From NCBI GenBank assembly GCA_025455005.1, contig JALONH010000007.1:41912-105911 (forward strand): DNA of 64,000 nt, given 5' to 3'. Each line of letters starts with the position of its first letter. Within the stretch, counting starts at the first letter, position 1. The translations under genes were made by a program, and so were the position numbers. Positions 16,615 to 25,822 of the stretch are shown here, piece after piece. Under the pieces are notes generated by a model, which worked only from the letters and a program-made list of their open reading frames with translations, had not been told where the DNA came from and ran no database searches. The stretch is from Cytophagaceae bacterium (GTDB lineage: Bacteria > Bacteroidota > Bacteroidia > Cytophagales > Cytophagaceae).

Positions 16615-17324
16615 GTCATCTCTTTTTCATAAAGTCTTTTGACAATACTGTTTTTTCAGAAACGGAATCCGGTCATTTGATTCGTGTACTACGCAAACAA
16701 GTAGGCGATAGAATTGAAGTTACCGATGGAAAAGGACATTATGCTCAAGGTATAATAACAGAAGCACACCCTAAAAAGTGTGCTTTTTCTATTGAATCTA
16801 TGGAAACGCATTCTTCTCCCTTTCCTTATACGATTCATTTAGCGATTGCTCCACCTAAATCCTCTGACCGACTAGAATGGATGTTGGAAAAATTGATGGA
16901 AATAGGAATTACAGAAATTACTTTTTTAATTACTGAACACAGCGAACGTAAAAATATTAATATCGATAAACTGCAATCTATTTGTATTGCAGCTATTAAA
17001 CAAAGTAAACAATTTTTTTTACCGATATTGCACCCACCTACTTCTTGGAATGACTTTGTCAAGAATAGAAAAGAGACACAACGATATATTGCCTACTTAA
17101 GCCCGGAACCACTTCCACACTTGGCCACACTAGCGCAACCTAAAGGTTCCATATTATTATGTATAGGACCTGAAGGCGATTTCTCTTCTATAGAAATAAA
17201 AGACGCAATGGAACAACAATGGACGCCGGTGTCACTAGGTCCTTCCATTTTGAGAACTGAAACAGCTGGATTTTTTGCAGTAAATGTGATACATTTAACA
17301 CATGTTTGGCAAAGTTCAAAATAA
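16611..17324 (+). CDS. rsmE: 16S rRNA m3U1498 methyltransferase RsmE
   Basis: A 237-residue SPOUT-class methyltransferase modifying U1498 of 16S rRNA with SAM. The N-terminal PUA-like part begins SHLFFIKSF with HLIRVLRKQVGDRIEVTDGKG. The trefoil-knot SAM site reads LLCIGPEGDFS, followed by SLGPSILRTETAGFFAV. The start is taken as the TTG at 16611: the family N-terminus begins right there, there is no nearby in-frame ATG, and the codon overlaps the helicase stop (TTGA), suggesting translational coupling. Sharing a transcript with an RNA helicase fits a ribosome-assembly theme. The 3' end overlaps the DUF4159 gene by 23 nt. Confidence 0.95.
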   Translation: MSHLFFIKSFDNTVFSETESGHLIRVLRKQVGDRIEVTDGKGHYAQGIITEAHPKKCAFSIESMETHSSPFPYTIHLAIAPPKSSDRLEWMLEKLMEIGITEITFLITEHSERKNINIDKLQSICIAAIKQSKQFFLPILHPPTSWNDFVKNRKETQRYIAYLSPEPLPHLATLAQPKGSILLCIGPEGDFSSIEIKDAMEQQWTPVSLGPSILRTETAGFFAVNVIHLTHVWQSSK

Positions 17325-17982
17325 ATCCTGTATTCTACTCTTTTGTGTTCTTTCCTATTTTCTTTTGGGAAGTTCTATCTTTTTACCTTCATTCAAAATA
17401 GCAAAACTAAAATATTCGGGTGGTGGAGATTGGTATGCCAACAAAACATCTCTTCCAAATTTAATTGCCTACGCCAACCGGACGGCGCATACCAATATTC
17501 ATCCCTCTGAAGATATCGTTGAGCCCGGAAGTCCTTCTCTTTATTTATATCCCTTCCTACACTTGACAGGTCATGGCAACGTCGTGTTTTCAGCAGCTGA
17601 AGCTCAAAACTTACGAAATTATTTAATCGGTGGTGGTTTCTTACACATTGATGATAATTATGGACTGGATCAATATATACGAACTGAGATTAAAAAAATA
17701 TTTCCGGAGAATGAATTAATAGAACTCCCGTTTACACACCCCATTTATTCTATAAAATTTAAATTCCCCAATGGGCTTCCTAAAGTACATGAACACGATG
17801 GTAAACGGCCCCAAGGATTTGGTATTCTTCATAAAGGACGATTGGTTCTATATTATACATATGAATGTGATTTAGGTAATGGTTGGGAAGATGCTCAAGT
17901 ATATAATAATCCACCTGAAATCAGAGAAAAAGCGTTGCAAATGGGGACAAATATTCTTTCTTACGCATTAACAACTCCGTAA
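17302..17982 (+). CDS. DUF4159-family exported protein
   Basis: A 226-residue protein of the DUF4159 family. A hydrophobic N-terminal segment (about 10-30) is a signal peptide or anchor. The conserved core includes AKLKYSGGGDWYANKTSLPN, YPFLHLTGHGNVVFS, GGGFLHIDDNYGLDQ, and ELPFTHPIYS. These are typical DUF4159 blocks and give a flavodoxin-like or glutamine-amidotransferase-like appearance, but I see no proven catalytic site. The start codon lies inside the end of rsmE, so it is co-translated with that gene. No biochemical role is established, so the name stays descriptive. Confidence 0.88.
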   Translation: MFGKVQNKSCILLFCVLSYFLLGSSIFLPSFKIAKLKYSGGGDWYANKTSLPNLIAYANRTAHTNIHPSEDIVEPGSPSLYLYPFLHLTGHGNVVFSAAEAQNLRNYLIGGGFLHIDDNYGLDQYIRTEIKKIFPENELIELPFTHPIYSIKFKFPNGLPKVHEHDGKRPQGFGILHKGRLVLYYTYECDLGNGWEDAQVYNNPPEIREKALQMGTNILSYALTTP

Positions 17983-18001
17983 TGGCTTAAACAAGTATTT
18001 T

Positions 18002-18025
18002 TTGATGATTTTCATCAACTTTTTT
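18002..18025 (+). terminator. Probable weak terminator after the DUF4159 gene
   Basis: TTGATG (18002-18007) pairs with CATCAA (18013-18018) across a 5-nt loop and is followed by CTTTTTT. The stem has only 6 bp but is correctly placed 20 nt after the stop codon. The next gene's -7 box starts 3 bp later. Confidence 0.5.
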
Positions 18026-18027
18026 AG

Positions 18028-18035
18028 TATCTTTG
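18028..18035 (+). promoter_or_regulatory. Predicted -7 promoter box for the desaturase
   Basis: TATCTTTG matches TAnnTTTG. A TTTG at 18001-18004 lies 23 bp upstream, slightly far for the -33 element. Transcription would start near 18042, inside the inverted repeat described next. Confidence 0.55.
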
Positions 18036-18039
18036 ATGT

Positions 18040-18061
18040 TGTAATAACACAACTTATTACA
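18040..18061 (+). repeat. Inverted repeat at the desaturase transcription start
   Basis: A perfect 8-bp inverted repeat, TGTAATAA (18040-18047) and TTATTACA (18054-18061), with a 6-bp spacer. It begins 4 bp after the -7 box and ends 14 bp before the start codon. It therefore covers the predicted start point and could be the operator of a dimeric repressor, such as a regulator of membrane-lipid genes, or a hairpin at the 5' end of the mRNA. Neither role can be decided from the sequence. Confidence 0.55.
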
Positions 18062-18075
18062 GAAAAACCATTCAA

Positions 18076-18813
18076 ATGATTGCAGTAATTATCTTCTTTG
18101 TGGCGCACTGGTATTTATCCTTGTTCAGCCAAACCTTCTTTCTTCATCGGTATTCCGCCCATGCTATGTTCTCTATGAACAAATTCTGGGAAAAATTCTT
18201 CTATGTATTTCTCTACATTACTCAAGGATCTTCTTATTTAGTTCCTAGAGCCTATGGCGCATTACATCGTATGCACCACGCCTATAGTGATACAGAAAAA
18301 GATCCTCACTCTCCCCTATTCTATCGTAATGCATTTGCTATGATGTGGAGAACAAAAGACATTTATAATGCAGTATTAAGACGTAAAACAGAGATTGAAG
18401 ATAAATTTGAAAAGAATTTACCGGAATGGCCATTAATCGACCAAATGGGAGATAGTTGGATATCTCGCATTGTATGGGGTTCCATTTACATTGGTATTTA
18501 TGTGTACTTCGCTCCTCCATGGTTCATGTTCTTGTTACTTCCGATTCACTTCTTAATGGGACCTGTGCATGGTGCCATTGTTAACTGGTTTGGGCATAAA
18601 GCCGGATATGTGAATTTTGATAACGGTGACAATTCAAAAAACTCAATTCCGTTTGATGTATTCTTAGGTGGCGAATTGTTTCAGAATAACCACCACAAAT
18701 ATGGTAGCCGTCCAAATTTTGCCATGAAATGGTTTGAATTTGATCCTACTTATCCTATCATGCGGGTATTACACTTATTTCGGGTCATCCGAATTGTGAA
18801 TCCAACTACTTAA
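18076..18813 (+). CDS. Membrane fatty acid (acyl-CoA type) desaturase
   Basis: A 245-residue integral membrane di-iron desaturase. The three histidine boxes are visible: H24-RYSAH, H64-RMHH and QNNHH (H206-H207). Two helical hairpins flank them (1-20 and 40-55; 130-165). The family (FADS-like, related to acyl-CoA delta-9 desaturases) introduces a double bond into saturated acyl chains and adjusts membrane fluidity. At 245 residues it is compact compared with roughly 300-400 residues for many relatives, but all boxes are present. It stands as a single-gene unit between a promoter and a strong terminator. The inverted repeat overlapping the predicted start suggests its own regulation. The acyl carrier and bond position are not deducible. 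Confidence 0.92.
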   Translation: MIAVIIFFVAHWYLSLFSQTFFLHRYSAHAMFSMNKFWEKFFYVFLYITQGSSYLVPRAYGALHRMHHAYSDTEKDPHSPLFYRNAFAMMWRTKDIYNAVLRRKTEIEDKFEKNLPEWPLIDQMGDSWISRIVWGSIYIGIYVYFAPPWFMFLLLPIHFLMGPVHGAIVNWFGHKAGYVNFDNGDNSKNSIPFDVFLGGELFQNNHHKYGSRPNFAMKWFEFDPTYPIMRVLHLFRVIRIVNPTT

Positions 18814-18816
18814 TTC

Positions 18817-18844
18817 AAAAGGGCTTAATTAAAGCCCTTTTTTT
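18817..18844 (+). terminator. Rho-independent terminator after the desaturase
   Basis: AAAAGGGCTT (18817-18826) pairs perfectly with AAGCCCTTTT (18832-18841) across a 5-nt loop, continuing into a T-run. It directly follows the stop codon. Confidence 0.92.
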
Positions 18845-18950
18845 ATTTCTTTATTTTTTGTGAATAAACCTGTTGAAAAACGGGGTGCAATCTACCCTTC
18901 AGTTATGGTATCTTTAACTCTTTATAAGTTCGAAAAAACGGTGAAGAGGC

Positions 18951-21900
18951 ATGCAATTAAGTAAGTTAGAAATTAAAGGTTTTAAAAGTTTCGGGGATAA
19001 AGTCGTTGTAAATTTTGACGAAGGGATTACCGGAATTGTAGGTCCTAATGGATGTGGGAAATCGAATATTGTGGATGCGATTCGTTGGGTATTAGGAGAG
19101 CAACGCACCCGTGCATTACGTTCGGACAAAATGGAGAACGTTATTTTTAACGGTACTAAAAACAGAAAGCCACAACAAATGGCTGAGGTTTCTTTAACTT
19201 TCAATAACACTAAAAATTTACTTCCAACAGAATATTCTCAAGTTACCATAACACGCAGGTATTATCGGACTGGTGATAGTGAATATTTATTAAACGGGGT
19301 AACGTGTAGATTAAAAGACATCCACGATTTATTCTTAGACACCGGTATCGGGTCAGATTCTTATGCCATAATAGAATTAAAAATGGTAGAAGAGATTTTA
19401 AATGATAAAGATGGTTCTAGAAGAGAGCTATTTGAAGAAGCGGCCGGTATTTCTAAGTTTAAACAACGTAAAAAACAATCGTTAAAAAAACTTGAAGAAA
19501 CAGATAAGGATTTAGAACGCGTAGAAGATTTATTATTTGAAATTAATAAAAACCTTAAACAACTCGAAAAGCAAGCAAAACAAACAGAGAAGTATTACGA
19601 AATTAAAGAAGAATACAAACAAGCCAGCATTGATTTAGCACAAGTGAGTGTCAAGACACAGCATGAGGAATTACATACTTTATCAAAGTTTATTGATGAA
19701 AAAAACGATCAAAAAACGCAACTGAATGCATCGATAAATGATCAAGAAAGTATTGTAGAAAAGTCAAAATTAGAAATCGTAACCGTCGAAAAACTGCTTT
19801 CTGATAGACAACGGACCTTAAACGATCATGTCAATAAAATCAGAACGTTTGAAAGTGATAAGAAAATAAAAAATGAACGTTTGAAATTTTTAAGTGACAA
19901 AAGCACATCTTTAACTGAACAGATAGAATTAGACAAACAAAGTAATGAAAGAGCGCAGTTTAGTCTAGAAAGTTTACTTACAGAAAAAGAAACTGCTGAA
20001 ACTGTTTTAGCTGAAATTCAAGCTAAAGTAGAACGTTTAAAAGAGAGTTACGATTCTCAAAAAGAAACGAATCGATTACTTCAAGATGAAGTATCCATCG
20101 CCACCTCACAGTTTAAACATAAGCAAGAGGAAGTATATCAATGGAATAAACAACTTGAAATTTATTCATTACAATTATCTACGTTTAAACAAGAACTCGA
20201 AAAAACATCGTCCGATACCTCAACACAATCTGCTAATTTGATTCAATTTGAGTCTAAAGCTGCTGAAATAAAAGTAGAGTTAGATGCTAAAAATGCAGCA
20301 TTAGAAAGTGTATTGCAACAAGAAGAAGATTTACAGAATCGTGTACAAACATTAGAAAAAGAAATCGAACAAATTCGTACTTCCTTAACGGATTTAAATC
20401 GAACTGTAGATGCAAAACAAAACGAGTATAGTTTAACAAAATCAATGGTTGAAAACCTGGAAGGATTCCCGGAAGCCATTAAATTTTTAAAACTAAATGC
20501 AGCTTGGGGGAAAGATACGCCGTTGCTGTCCGATATTTTAACGTGTGAAGAAAAGTACCGACTGTGCATAGAAAACTACTTGGAGAGTTTTATGAACTAT
20601 TATGTTGTGGAAACGGAAGCACAAGCTGTTCAGGCGGTTAATCTTTTAAGTGATTCTTCCAAAGGGAAAGCCAACTTCTTTGTATTAAATAGATTTAGCC
20701 AATATAATCCTACTTCTGTAACCCAACATAACGGATGTATAGCAGCCTTAGATATAGTAGAATATGACACTAAATACAAAGGCTTAATTCAATACTTATT
20801 AGACAGTGTCTATGTTGTTCAGGAAAATCAAGAACTATTACCGGAAGCAACTAATTCTATTTTTATCAGTCAAAATGGTAAAATCGCCAAACGAAAGTAT
20901 AGTATTTCAGGGGGATCTGTAGGTTTATTTGAAGGTAAACGAATTGGTAGAGCGAAGAATCTTGAAAAGTTGGAACAAGAAATTCAACAACATACCTTAC
21001 AGATAGAGCATATAAAAGTTGACTTGGATGCAAAACTGAAAGAGTTTTATTCTTTAAAAGAAAATACTTATAAAACAGCAATTGATGATCTTAGAAGAGA
21101 GATTAATGTAATCAATAATGAGTTTATAACTTTAACGACCAAAAAAGAACAATTAGCCGGATTGTTGTCTGATAATTCATTAAAAAGAGAAGATATATTA
21201 GACAAAATTCAATTGGTTCAACAAGAATTAGAAGAAACTCAACCGAAAGCCGAAAAAGGGAAAGAGGATTTAATACTACTAGAAGAGAAAGTAAATCAAC
21301 TTGCAGATCAATTCAACGAACGTACGATAGAATTGAGCAACGCGTCTGCTGTATATAATTCTGAAAATTTAATTTATCATCAACAACAAAACAGGGTAAA
21401 CAGTTTAGAGCAAGAAATTTCGTACAAACAATCTACTTTTGACCAAAGTAAACTCCGTATTGAAAAAAATTCAGAAGAATTAAATAAAACAGAGGAAGAT
21501 ATCAAATTATTGGTGGACAGTGCAGATGTTAGCGAAGATGAACTAGTAGAGTTGTATAAAGAGAAAGAATCTATAGATATTGCAGTACATGAAGCAGAAA
21601 AAGAATATTATGCTGCAAAAATAAAAGTAGATGAATTAGAAAAATTAGTGCGAGAGTATAGAAGAGAAAGAGAAGACTGTGATGCGGCTATATTAGAATT
21701 ACAAACAAGAATCTCCGATAAAAAACTAGCGTTAAGTTCGATTAAAGAGCGTTTATCTGTTGAGTTTAATTTAGACCTGGAAGAAGTATTATCTTCACTA
21801 TCAGAAGAAGAAAATAGAAATGAACTTCCTTCAGAAGAAGAATTAAAAGAAAAAGTACAAAAAATTAAAAATAGTTTAGATCGACTTGGCCCAATTAATC

Positions 21901-22490
21901 CAATGGCCATGGAAGCGTATCAAGAAATTAAAGAACGTCATACTTTTATAACTACTCAAAAGGATGATTTATTAAAAGCTAAAGATTCTCTTTTACAAAC
22001 TATCAGTGAAATAGACGGAGTTGCCAAAGACACTTTTTTAGATGCCTTTGAGAAAATAAGAGATAACTTTATTCATGTTTTCCGTTCCTTGTTTACTGAA
22101 GAAGATACCTGTGATTTAAAATTGGTAGATCCGGAAAACCCTTTAGAATCTGCTATTGATATTATGGCTAAACCTAAAGGAAAACGTCCGTTGACGATTA
22201 ATCAATTATCTGGTGGAGAAAAAACACTAACGGCTATATCTTTACTATTTGCCATCTACTTATTAAAACCGGCCCCATTCTGTATCTTTGATGAGGTAGA
22301 TGCTCCACTAGATGATGCTAACATTGATAAGTTTAATACTATCATTCGAAAGTTTGCCGGTGAATCACAATTTATCATTGTTACCCATAATAAGAGAACG
22401 ATGTCCAGTACAGATGTTATTTATGGAATTACTATGATCGAGCAAGGTGTATCCAGATTAGTCCCAGTAGATCTCCGATCGCTGGCTTAA
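18951..22490 (+). CDS. smc: Chromosome segregation ATPase SMC
   Basis: A 1,179-residue SMC protein, full length for the family. The Walker A motif is GPNGCGKSNI (31-40), followed by DAIRWVLGEQ. Long coiled coils (about 165-500 and 665-1010) flank a globular hinge (about 505-660, including NLEGFPEAIKFL). The C-terminal head has the ABC signature LSGGEKTLTAISLLFA, Walker B FCIFDEVDAPLDDAN, and VTHNKRTM. It forms the dimeric core of the SMC-ScpAB condensin that organises and segregates the chromosome. No scpA or scpB is adjacent, so the complex is split in the genome. The gene is transcribed alone between the desaturase terminator and its own. Confidence 0.97.
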   Translation: MQLSKLEIKGFKSFGDKVVVNFDEGITGIVGPNGCGKSNIVDAIRWVLGEQRTRALRSDKMENVIFNGTKNRKPQQMAEVSLTFNNTKNLLPTEYSQVTITRRYYRTGDSEYLLNGVTCRLKDIHDLFLDTGIGSDSYAIIELKMVEEILNDKDGSRRELFEEAAGISKFKQRKKQSLKKLEETDKDLERVEDLLFEINKNLKQLEKQAKQTEKYYEIKEEYKQASIDLAQVSVKTQHEELHTLSKFIDEKNDQKTQLNASINDQESIVEKSKLEIVTVEKLLSDRQRTLNDHVNKIRTFESDKKIKNERLKFLSDKSTSLTEQIELDKQSNERAQFSLESLLTEKETAETVLAEIQAKVERLKESYDSQKETNRLLQDEVSIATSQFKHKQEEVYQWNKQLEIYSLQLSTFKQELEKTSSDTSTQSANLIQFESKAAEIKVELDAKNAALESVLQQEEDLQNRVQTLEKEIEQIRTSLTDLNRTVDAKQNEYSLTKSMVENLEGFPEAIKFLKLNAAWGKDTPLLSDILTCEEKYRLCIENYLESFMNYYVVETEAQAVQAVNLLSDSSKGKANFFVLNRFSQYNPTSVTQHNGCIAALDIVEYDTKYKGLIQYLLDSVYVVQENQELLPEATNSIFISQNGKIAKRKYSISGGSVGLFEGKRIGRAKNLEKLEQEIQQHTLQIEHIKVDLDAKLKEFYSLKENTYKTAIDDLRREINVINNEFITLTTKKEQLAGLLSDNSLKREDILDKIQLVQQELEETQPKAEKGKEDLILLEEKVNQLADQFNERTIELSNASAVYNSENLIYHQQQNRVNSLEQEISYKQSTFDQSKLRIEKNSEELNKTEEDIKLLVDSADVSEDELVELYKEKESIDIAVHEAEKEYYAAKIKVDELEKLVREYRREREDCDAAILELQTRISDKKLALSSIKERLSVEFNLDLEEVLSSLSEEENRNELPSEEELKEKVQKIKNSLDRLGPINPMAMEAYQEIKERHTFITTQKDDLLKAKDSLLQTISEIDGVAKDTFLDAFEKIRDNFIHVFRSLFTEEDTCDLKLVDPENPLESAIDIMAKPKGKRPLTINQLSGGEKTLTAISLLFAIYLLKPAPFCIFDEVDAPLDDANIDKFNTIIRKFAGESQFIIVTHNKRTMSSTDVIYGITMIEQGVSRLVPVDLRSLA

Positions 22491-22505
22491 CTCGTTCAGG
22501 ATTGG

Positions 22506-22534
22506 AAGCGCAAGGTATTTCTTGCGCTTTTTTT
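22506..22534 (+). terminator. Rho-independent terminator after smc
   Basis: AAGCGCAAG (22506-22514) pairs with CTTGCGCTT (22521-22529) across a 6-nt loop, followed by TTTTT. The facing gene ends at 22533, so the hairpin may also serve the minus strand. Confidence 0.93.
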
Positions 22535-23114
22535 ATATATCTGCTAGTTTATTTTTACAAGCTGTAACTAAGTCCGGGAAATACTCAAAAAATTTTTCTT
22601 CCAGAAATGTATATTCTCTTCTTAATACCTCTGTTCCTGCTTCCATATTGGAAGGGAAATTAGCTCTTTTGGCCATTCCATTAAATATTCGTTGAAGACC
22701 CTCTATTTCTGCATAATGGACCAACCAATCTTGTTTAATCATATACGGCAACAATTCTTTCACCCGTTCTGGAAGTGCGCTATGTGTTTGTATATAAGAG
22801 TAAAAATTTTGAGCAAAAGTAGTTAAGGCCTCTGTATGGTACAAAGTCCAATGTTTAGCTAAAAAATGGTCATAATAAATATCTACGACTACAGCATTAT
22901 ACTTATGAAAGTCATGTTGAATTCGATCTTTTATTTCATGTGTTACAGGATGGTTATCGGTATAATGATCAATAAAACGGTGATACCGTATCCCTTTTTG
23001 CATAGTTATGCTATAAAGCTCCATTTCTTTTCCACGTATTGAATCGGCAATAAAATTACCTACCATGAAATCAGAGGTTTCAAAGGATAAATACAAATGA
23101 GCTAGAAAATTCAT
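22533..23114 (-). CDS. Acyl carrier protein phosphodiesterase-like protein (AcpH family)
   Basis: A 193-residue protein of the AcpH/DUF479 family, whose E. coli member removes the phosphopantetheine arm from ACP. It is a helical HD-like fold. The blocks are MNFLAHLYLSFET at the start, MVGNFIADSIRGKE, KGIRYHRFIDHYTDNHP, and DIYYDHFLAKHW with the histidines and aspartates expected of a metal site. The start is the ATG at 23114, where family members begin; a TTG-initiated extension of 20 residues is unlikely. It is convergent with smc. In Bacteroidota the family is widespread, but its enzymatic role there is poorly tested. Confidence 0.88.
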   Translation of the reverse strand: MNFLAHLYLSFETSDFMVGNFIADSIRGKEMELYSITMQKGIRYHRFIDHYTDNHPVTHEIKDRIQHDFHKYNAVVVDIYYDHFLAKHWTLYHTEALTTFAQNFYSYIQTHSALPERVKELLPYMIKQDWLVHYAEIEGLQRIFNGMAKRANFPSNMEAGTEVLRREYTFLEEKFFEYFPDLVTACKNKLADI

Positions 23115-23187
23115 ACGAATAGCATTAAAATTTAAGAATAATCCTTTAAACCTATCCCAATAGTTGCAATACAAGGATATCTACTTT

Positions 23188-23418
23188 TTAGAACAATAGA
23201 AATACCCAATAGACTAATACGCAAAGGAAGCTCTTCCATAAAACATTACAAATGGTATTATTCGTATATTTAAATAGGACATAAGCCCCTATGGAAAAGA
23301 TGATATAAGCTAATATTATGTAGTGGAGGGAAACGTAGGATAGTATTGATATCCCTATTAATAGTTGAAGAATGGAGAAAGTGAGAAGAAGGAGGTTAGA
23401 AAAGATTTCGTTACTCAT
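23188..23418 (-). CDS. Small hydrophobic membrane protein, unknown function
   Basis: A 76-residue protein starting at the ATG at 23418 (MSNEIFSNLL), with two to three hydrophobic helices covering most of its length (about 8-28, 30-48 and 58-76). The start overlaps the end of the preceding gene by 8 nt (ATGAGTAA), which supports its being translated. I recognise no family. It may be a small inner-membrane protein co-expressed with the outer-membrane-like protein before it. Confidence 0.6.
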   Translation of the reverse strand: MSNEIFSNLLLLTFSILQLLIGISILSYVSLHYIILAYIIFSIGAYVLFKYTNNTICNVLWKSFLCVLVYWVFLLF

Positions 23419-23926
23419 CCAATATTGGTTTATCAAAATTTCTAAATAAGTATATACCAAATCCAAATAAAAAACTTGGACTTACAGGGTCTTTATCTTC
23501 AAAACCGGGTGTAGTATTGATGGTTTTATTAACTCCAAGTTGCAATTCTGTAGTAAACCGACCTCCAACATAATATTTTAATCCTGCAAGTGCAGAATAG
23601 GAGTCAAATTCTGTTACCACTCCATTGTGTACATCTTTATCTCCCTTAATATAATGTAGTGAAATTAAGGTATAACAATTATAAAATGATTTGGAAATAG
23701 GAAAAAGTTCTTGACTTAGTCCAATGCCTTGGTAGCGTATTCCCGGAGCTATGCGGAGCGTTGTTCCTCTGTATCGAATATCCAATGCCGGTATGGGAAC
23801 ATAGCTTGCTCCACCATAACCAATAAATATACCGGTCGTAAAGTGTTTTCTGGGTGGCGTTTCAATTTGACCAAAACTTTTAAGTGTACATACACTTAAT
23901 GATAGGATAAAAAGTATGGAGCGCAT
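23411..23926 (-). CDS. Predicted exported outer-membrane beta-barrel protein
   Basis: A 171-residue protein, start at the ATG at 23926 five nt after the hslV stop; a TTG six codons upstream lies within hslV. Residues 1-20 are a signal peptide (MRSILFILSLSVCTLKSFGQ). The remainder alternates hydrophobic and polar residues with aromatic strand ends (FTTGIFIGYGGASYVPI, LAGLKYYVGGRFTTELQLG, FLFGFGIYLF), as expected for a small outer-membrane barrel. No specific family is recognised. Its link with hslV is only positional. Confidence 0.75.
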   Translation of the reverse strand: MRSILFILSLSVCTLKSFGQIETPPRKHFTTGIFIGYGGASYVPIPALDIRYRGTTLRIAPGIRYQGIGLSQELFPISKSFYNCYTLISLHYIKGDKDVHNGVVTEFDSYSALAGLKYYVGGRFTTELQLGVNKTINTTPGFEDKDPVSPSFLFGFGIYLFRNFDKPILDE

Positions 23927-23930
23927 AGTA

Positions 23931-24467
23931 TTAAAGAGTTTCAATTACAAAATTATGATTCGTGTATATACAAATATCTGCTGCTATTGTTAAGCTTTCT
24001 TTTACCATATCAGAAGCGCTTAAAGATGGTGCGTGTTTTTTAAGTGCCGTTGCTGCAGCAAGGGCATACATACTTCCGGATCCAATGGATAAAATATCAT
24101 TATCCGGCTCTATAACATCTCCTGTACCACTAACCAATAATAATTCCTGTGCATTGATACAAATCATCATCGCTTCCAATTTTCTTAAGTAGCGGTCGGT
24201 TCTCCAGTCTTTTGCTAGTTCAATTGCTGCCCGCTTCATTATACCACCATAAGCGTTGATTTTTTCATCAAATCGTTCCATAAGGGTAAAAGCATCAGCA
24301 GTAGAACCGGCGAAACCAATTATGATTTTCCCATCATTTAATTTCCGAATTTTTTTTACGTGATCTTTAACAACGGTATTACCTAATGTAGCTTGACCGT
24401 CCGCTCCTATTGCAATTTTACCATTATGACGGATGGCTACTACAGTGGTTGACTTTAATTTATCCAT
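23931..24467 (-). CDS. hslV: ATP-dependent protease subunit HslV
   Basis: A 178-residue proteasome-like peptidase. The N-terminus MDKLKSTTVVAIRHNG contains TTVV, which corresponds to the TTIV of E. coli HslV, so the catalytic Thr is T7 exposed after removal of six residues. Further blocks are IAIGADGQATLG, KVRKL-type KIRKLNDGK, IIGFAGSTADAFTL, and SIGSGSMYALAAA. HslV forms double hexamers that degrade proteins unfolded by HslU. hslU is not adjacent here, although the two are neighbours in many bacteria; it is presumably elsewhere. It is the first gene of the minus-strand set, read divergently from fabF over 89 bp. Confidence 0.96.
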   Translation of the reverse strand: MDKLKSTTVVAIRHNGKIAIGADGQATLGNTVVKDHVKKIRKLNDGKIIIGFAGSTADAFTLMERFDEKINAYGGIMKRAAIELAKDWRTDRYLRKLEAMMICINAQELLLVSGTGDVIEPDNDILSIGSGSMYALAAATALKKHAPSLSASDMVKESLTIAADICIYTNHNFVIETL

Positions 24468-24556
24468 TTATACAACTCCAATATTCTTTAAATATAAAAA
24501 AACTATTGTGTATTATGAAAATATGAATTTTAGTTATCTTTCAGCAAAAAAAAGAA

Positions 24557-25795
24557 ATGAAACGTGTTGTGATTACCGGAATGGGTGCTCTAAGTAGTAT
24601 TGGAAAATCAATACCGGAAATGGAAGTAAATTTATTTAAAGGCTTTAGTGGAGCCGGTCCTATTACTTATTTTGATACACACTTATTTAAAACTAAAATA
24701 GCTGCTGAAATTAAAAACTACCAAGCAGACGATTATTTCCCCAAAAGTGAACATAGAAAGTATGATTTATACACACAATATGCTTTAATCACTACCCGGG
24801 AAGCACTCCAACAATCCGGTTTACTTTCCGATACACTTGACCCCTATCGAGTTGGAGTTATTTGGGGATCCGGTAATGGTGGAATATTGACTACAGAACA
24901 ACAAATCAAAGAGTATGCTCTTGGAGATGGGACACCTAGGTTTAATCCGTTTTTTGTTCCTAAAATGTTAATCGATTCCGCTTCCGGTATGATTTCCTTA
25001 AAGTGGGGTTTTAAAGGAATAAACCATACTACAGTGAGTGCATGTGCTTCTGCTACTACCGCTATCATTGAAGCGTTTCAATATATCAAATGGGGTAAGG
25101 CGGATGCTATAATCTGCGGTGGATCGGACGCGCCTATTAATGCTACCTTAATAGGTGGTTTTAATGCCCTTAAAGCCTTATCTACCCAAAACGATGCTCC
25201 ATCTACTGCATCAAAACCATTCGATATCCATAGAGATGGATTTGTAATGGGAGAAGGCAGTGCTACCCTCGTATTAGAATCCTTGGAACATGCTATTGAA
25301 CGCGGGGCAACCATTTTAGGAGAAATTGTAGGTACGGGAATGTGTGCGGATGCATACCATATGACCGGCTCTCATCCGGAAGGCGATGGTGCATTCAGAG
25401 GTATGTCGTTAGCTTTGGAAGAAGCCAGTATTAATGCTCATCAGATTGATTACATTAATCCACACGCTACCAGTACCCCTGTAGGAGACGAAAGTGAATT
25501 AAAAGCGATACAACGATTTATAGGCGATTCTACCTCTACCTATATCAGTGCCACTAAATCAATGACCGGACATCTATTGGGAGCTGCTGGAGCAATCGAA
25601 TCAGTCATTTGTCTTTTAAGTATCCAACATCAAAGTATACCCCCAACCATCAATACCCTTCAACCCCTTGATATGGGTAACTTACAATTGGTTACCACTC
25701 CTACCACCGGTATAAATATTGAGTATGCACTCAATAATACTTTTGGATTTGGAGGTCATATCGCGTCTATATTATTTAAAAAATATTCCGCATAA
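24557..25795 (+). CDS. fabF: Beta-ketoacyl-ACP synthase II (FabF type)
   Basis: A 412-residue condensing enzyme of type II fatty acid synthesis, elongating acyl-ACP with malonyl-ACP. The catalytic C163 sits in SACASATTAI, the two histidines are H303 (PHATSTPVGD) and H339 (TGHLLGAAGA), and K334 is conserved (SATKSM). The C-terminal glycine loop NNTFGFGGHIAS is present. Not being next to acpP, fabD or rnc, it may be a second KAS copy for a particular pathway rather than the housekeeping one, but the catalytic set is complete. TATCTTTC (24535-24542) just upstream is one base off the -7 consensus. Confidence 0.92.
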   Translation: MKRVVITGMGALSSIGKSIPEMEVNLFKGFSGAGPITYFDTHLFKTKIAAEIKNYQADDYFPKSEHRKYDLYTQYALITTREALQQSGLLSDTLDPYRVGVIWGSGNGGILTTEQQIKEYALGDGTPRFNPFFVPKMLIDSASGMISLKWGFKGINHTTVSACASATTAIIEAFQYIKWGKADAIICGGSDAPINATLIGGFNALKALSTQNDAPSTASKPFDIHRDGFVMGEGSATLVLESLEHAIERGATILGEIVGTGMCADAYHMTGSHPEGDGAFRGMSLALEEASINAHQIDYINPHATSTPVGDESELKAIQRFIGDSTSTYISATKSMTGHLLGAAGAIESVICLLSIQHQSIPPTINTLQPLDMGNLQLVTTPTTGINIEYALNNTFGFGGHIASILFKKYSA

Positions 25796-25822
25796 GCGTT
25801 TTATTAATTATATTCACTTTAT

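Noticed and set aside
18857..18916. TATCTTTA as a promoter for smc
   Set aside because: The last base departs from TAnnTTTG and the nearest TTTG is 48 bp away, too far for a -33 box.
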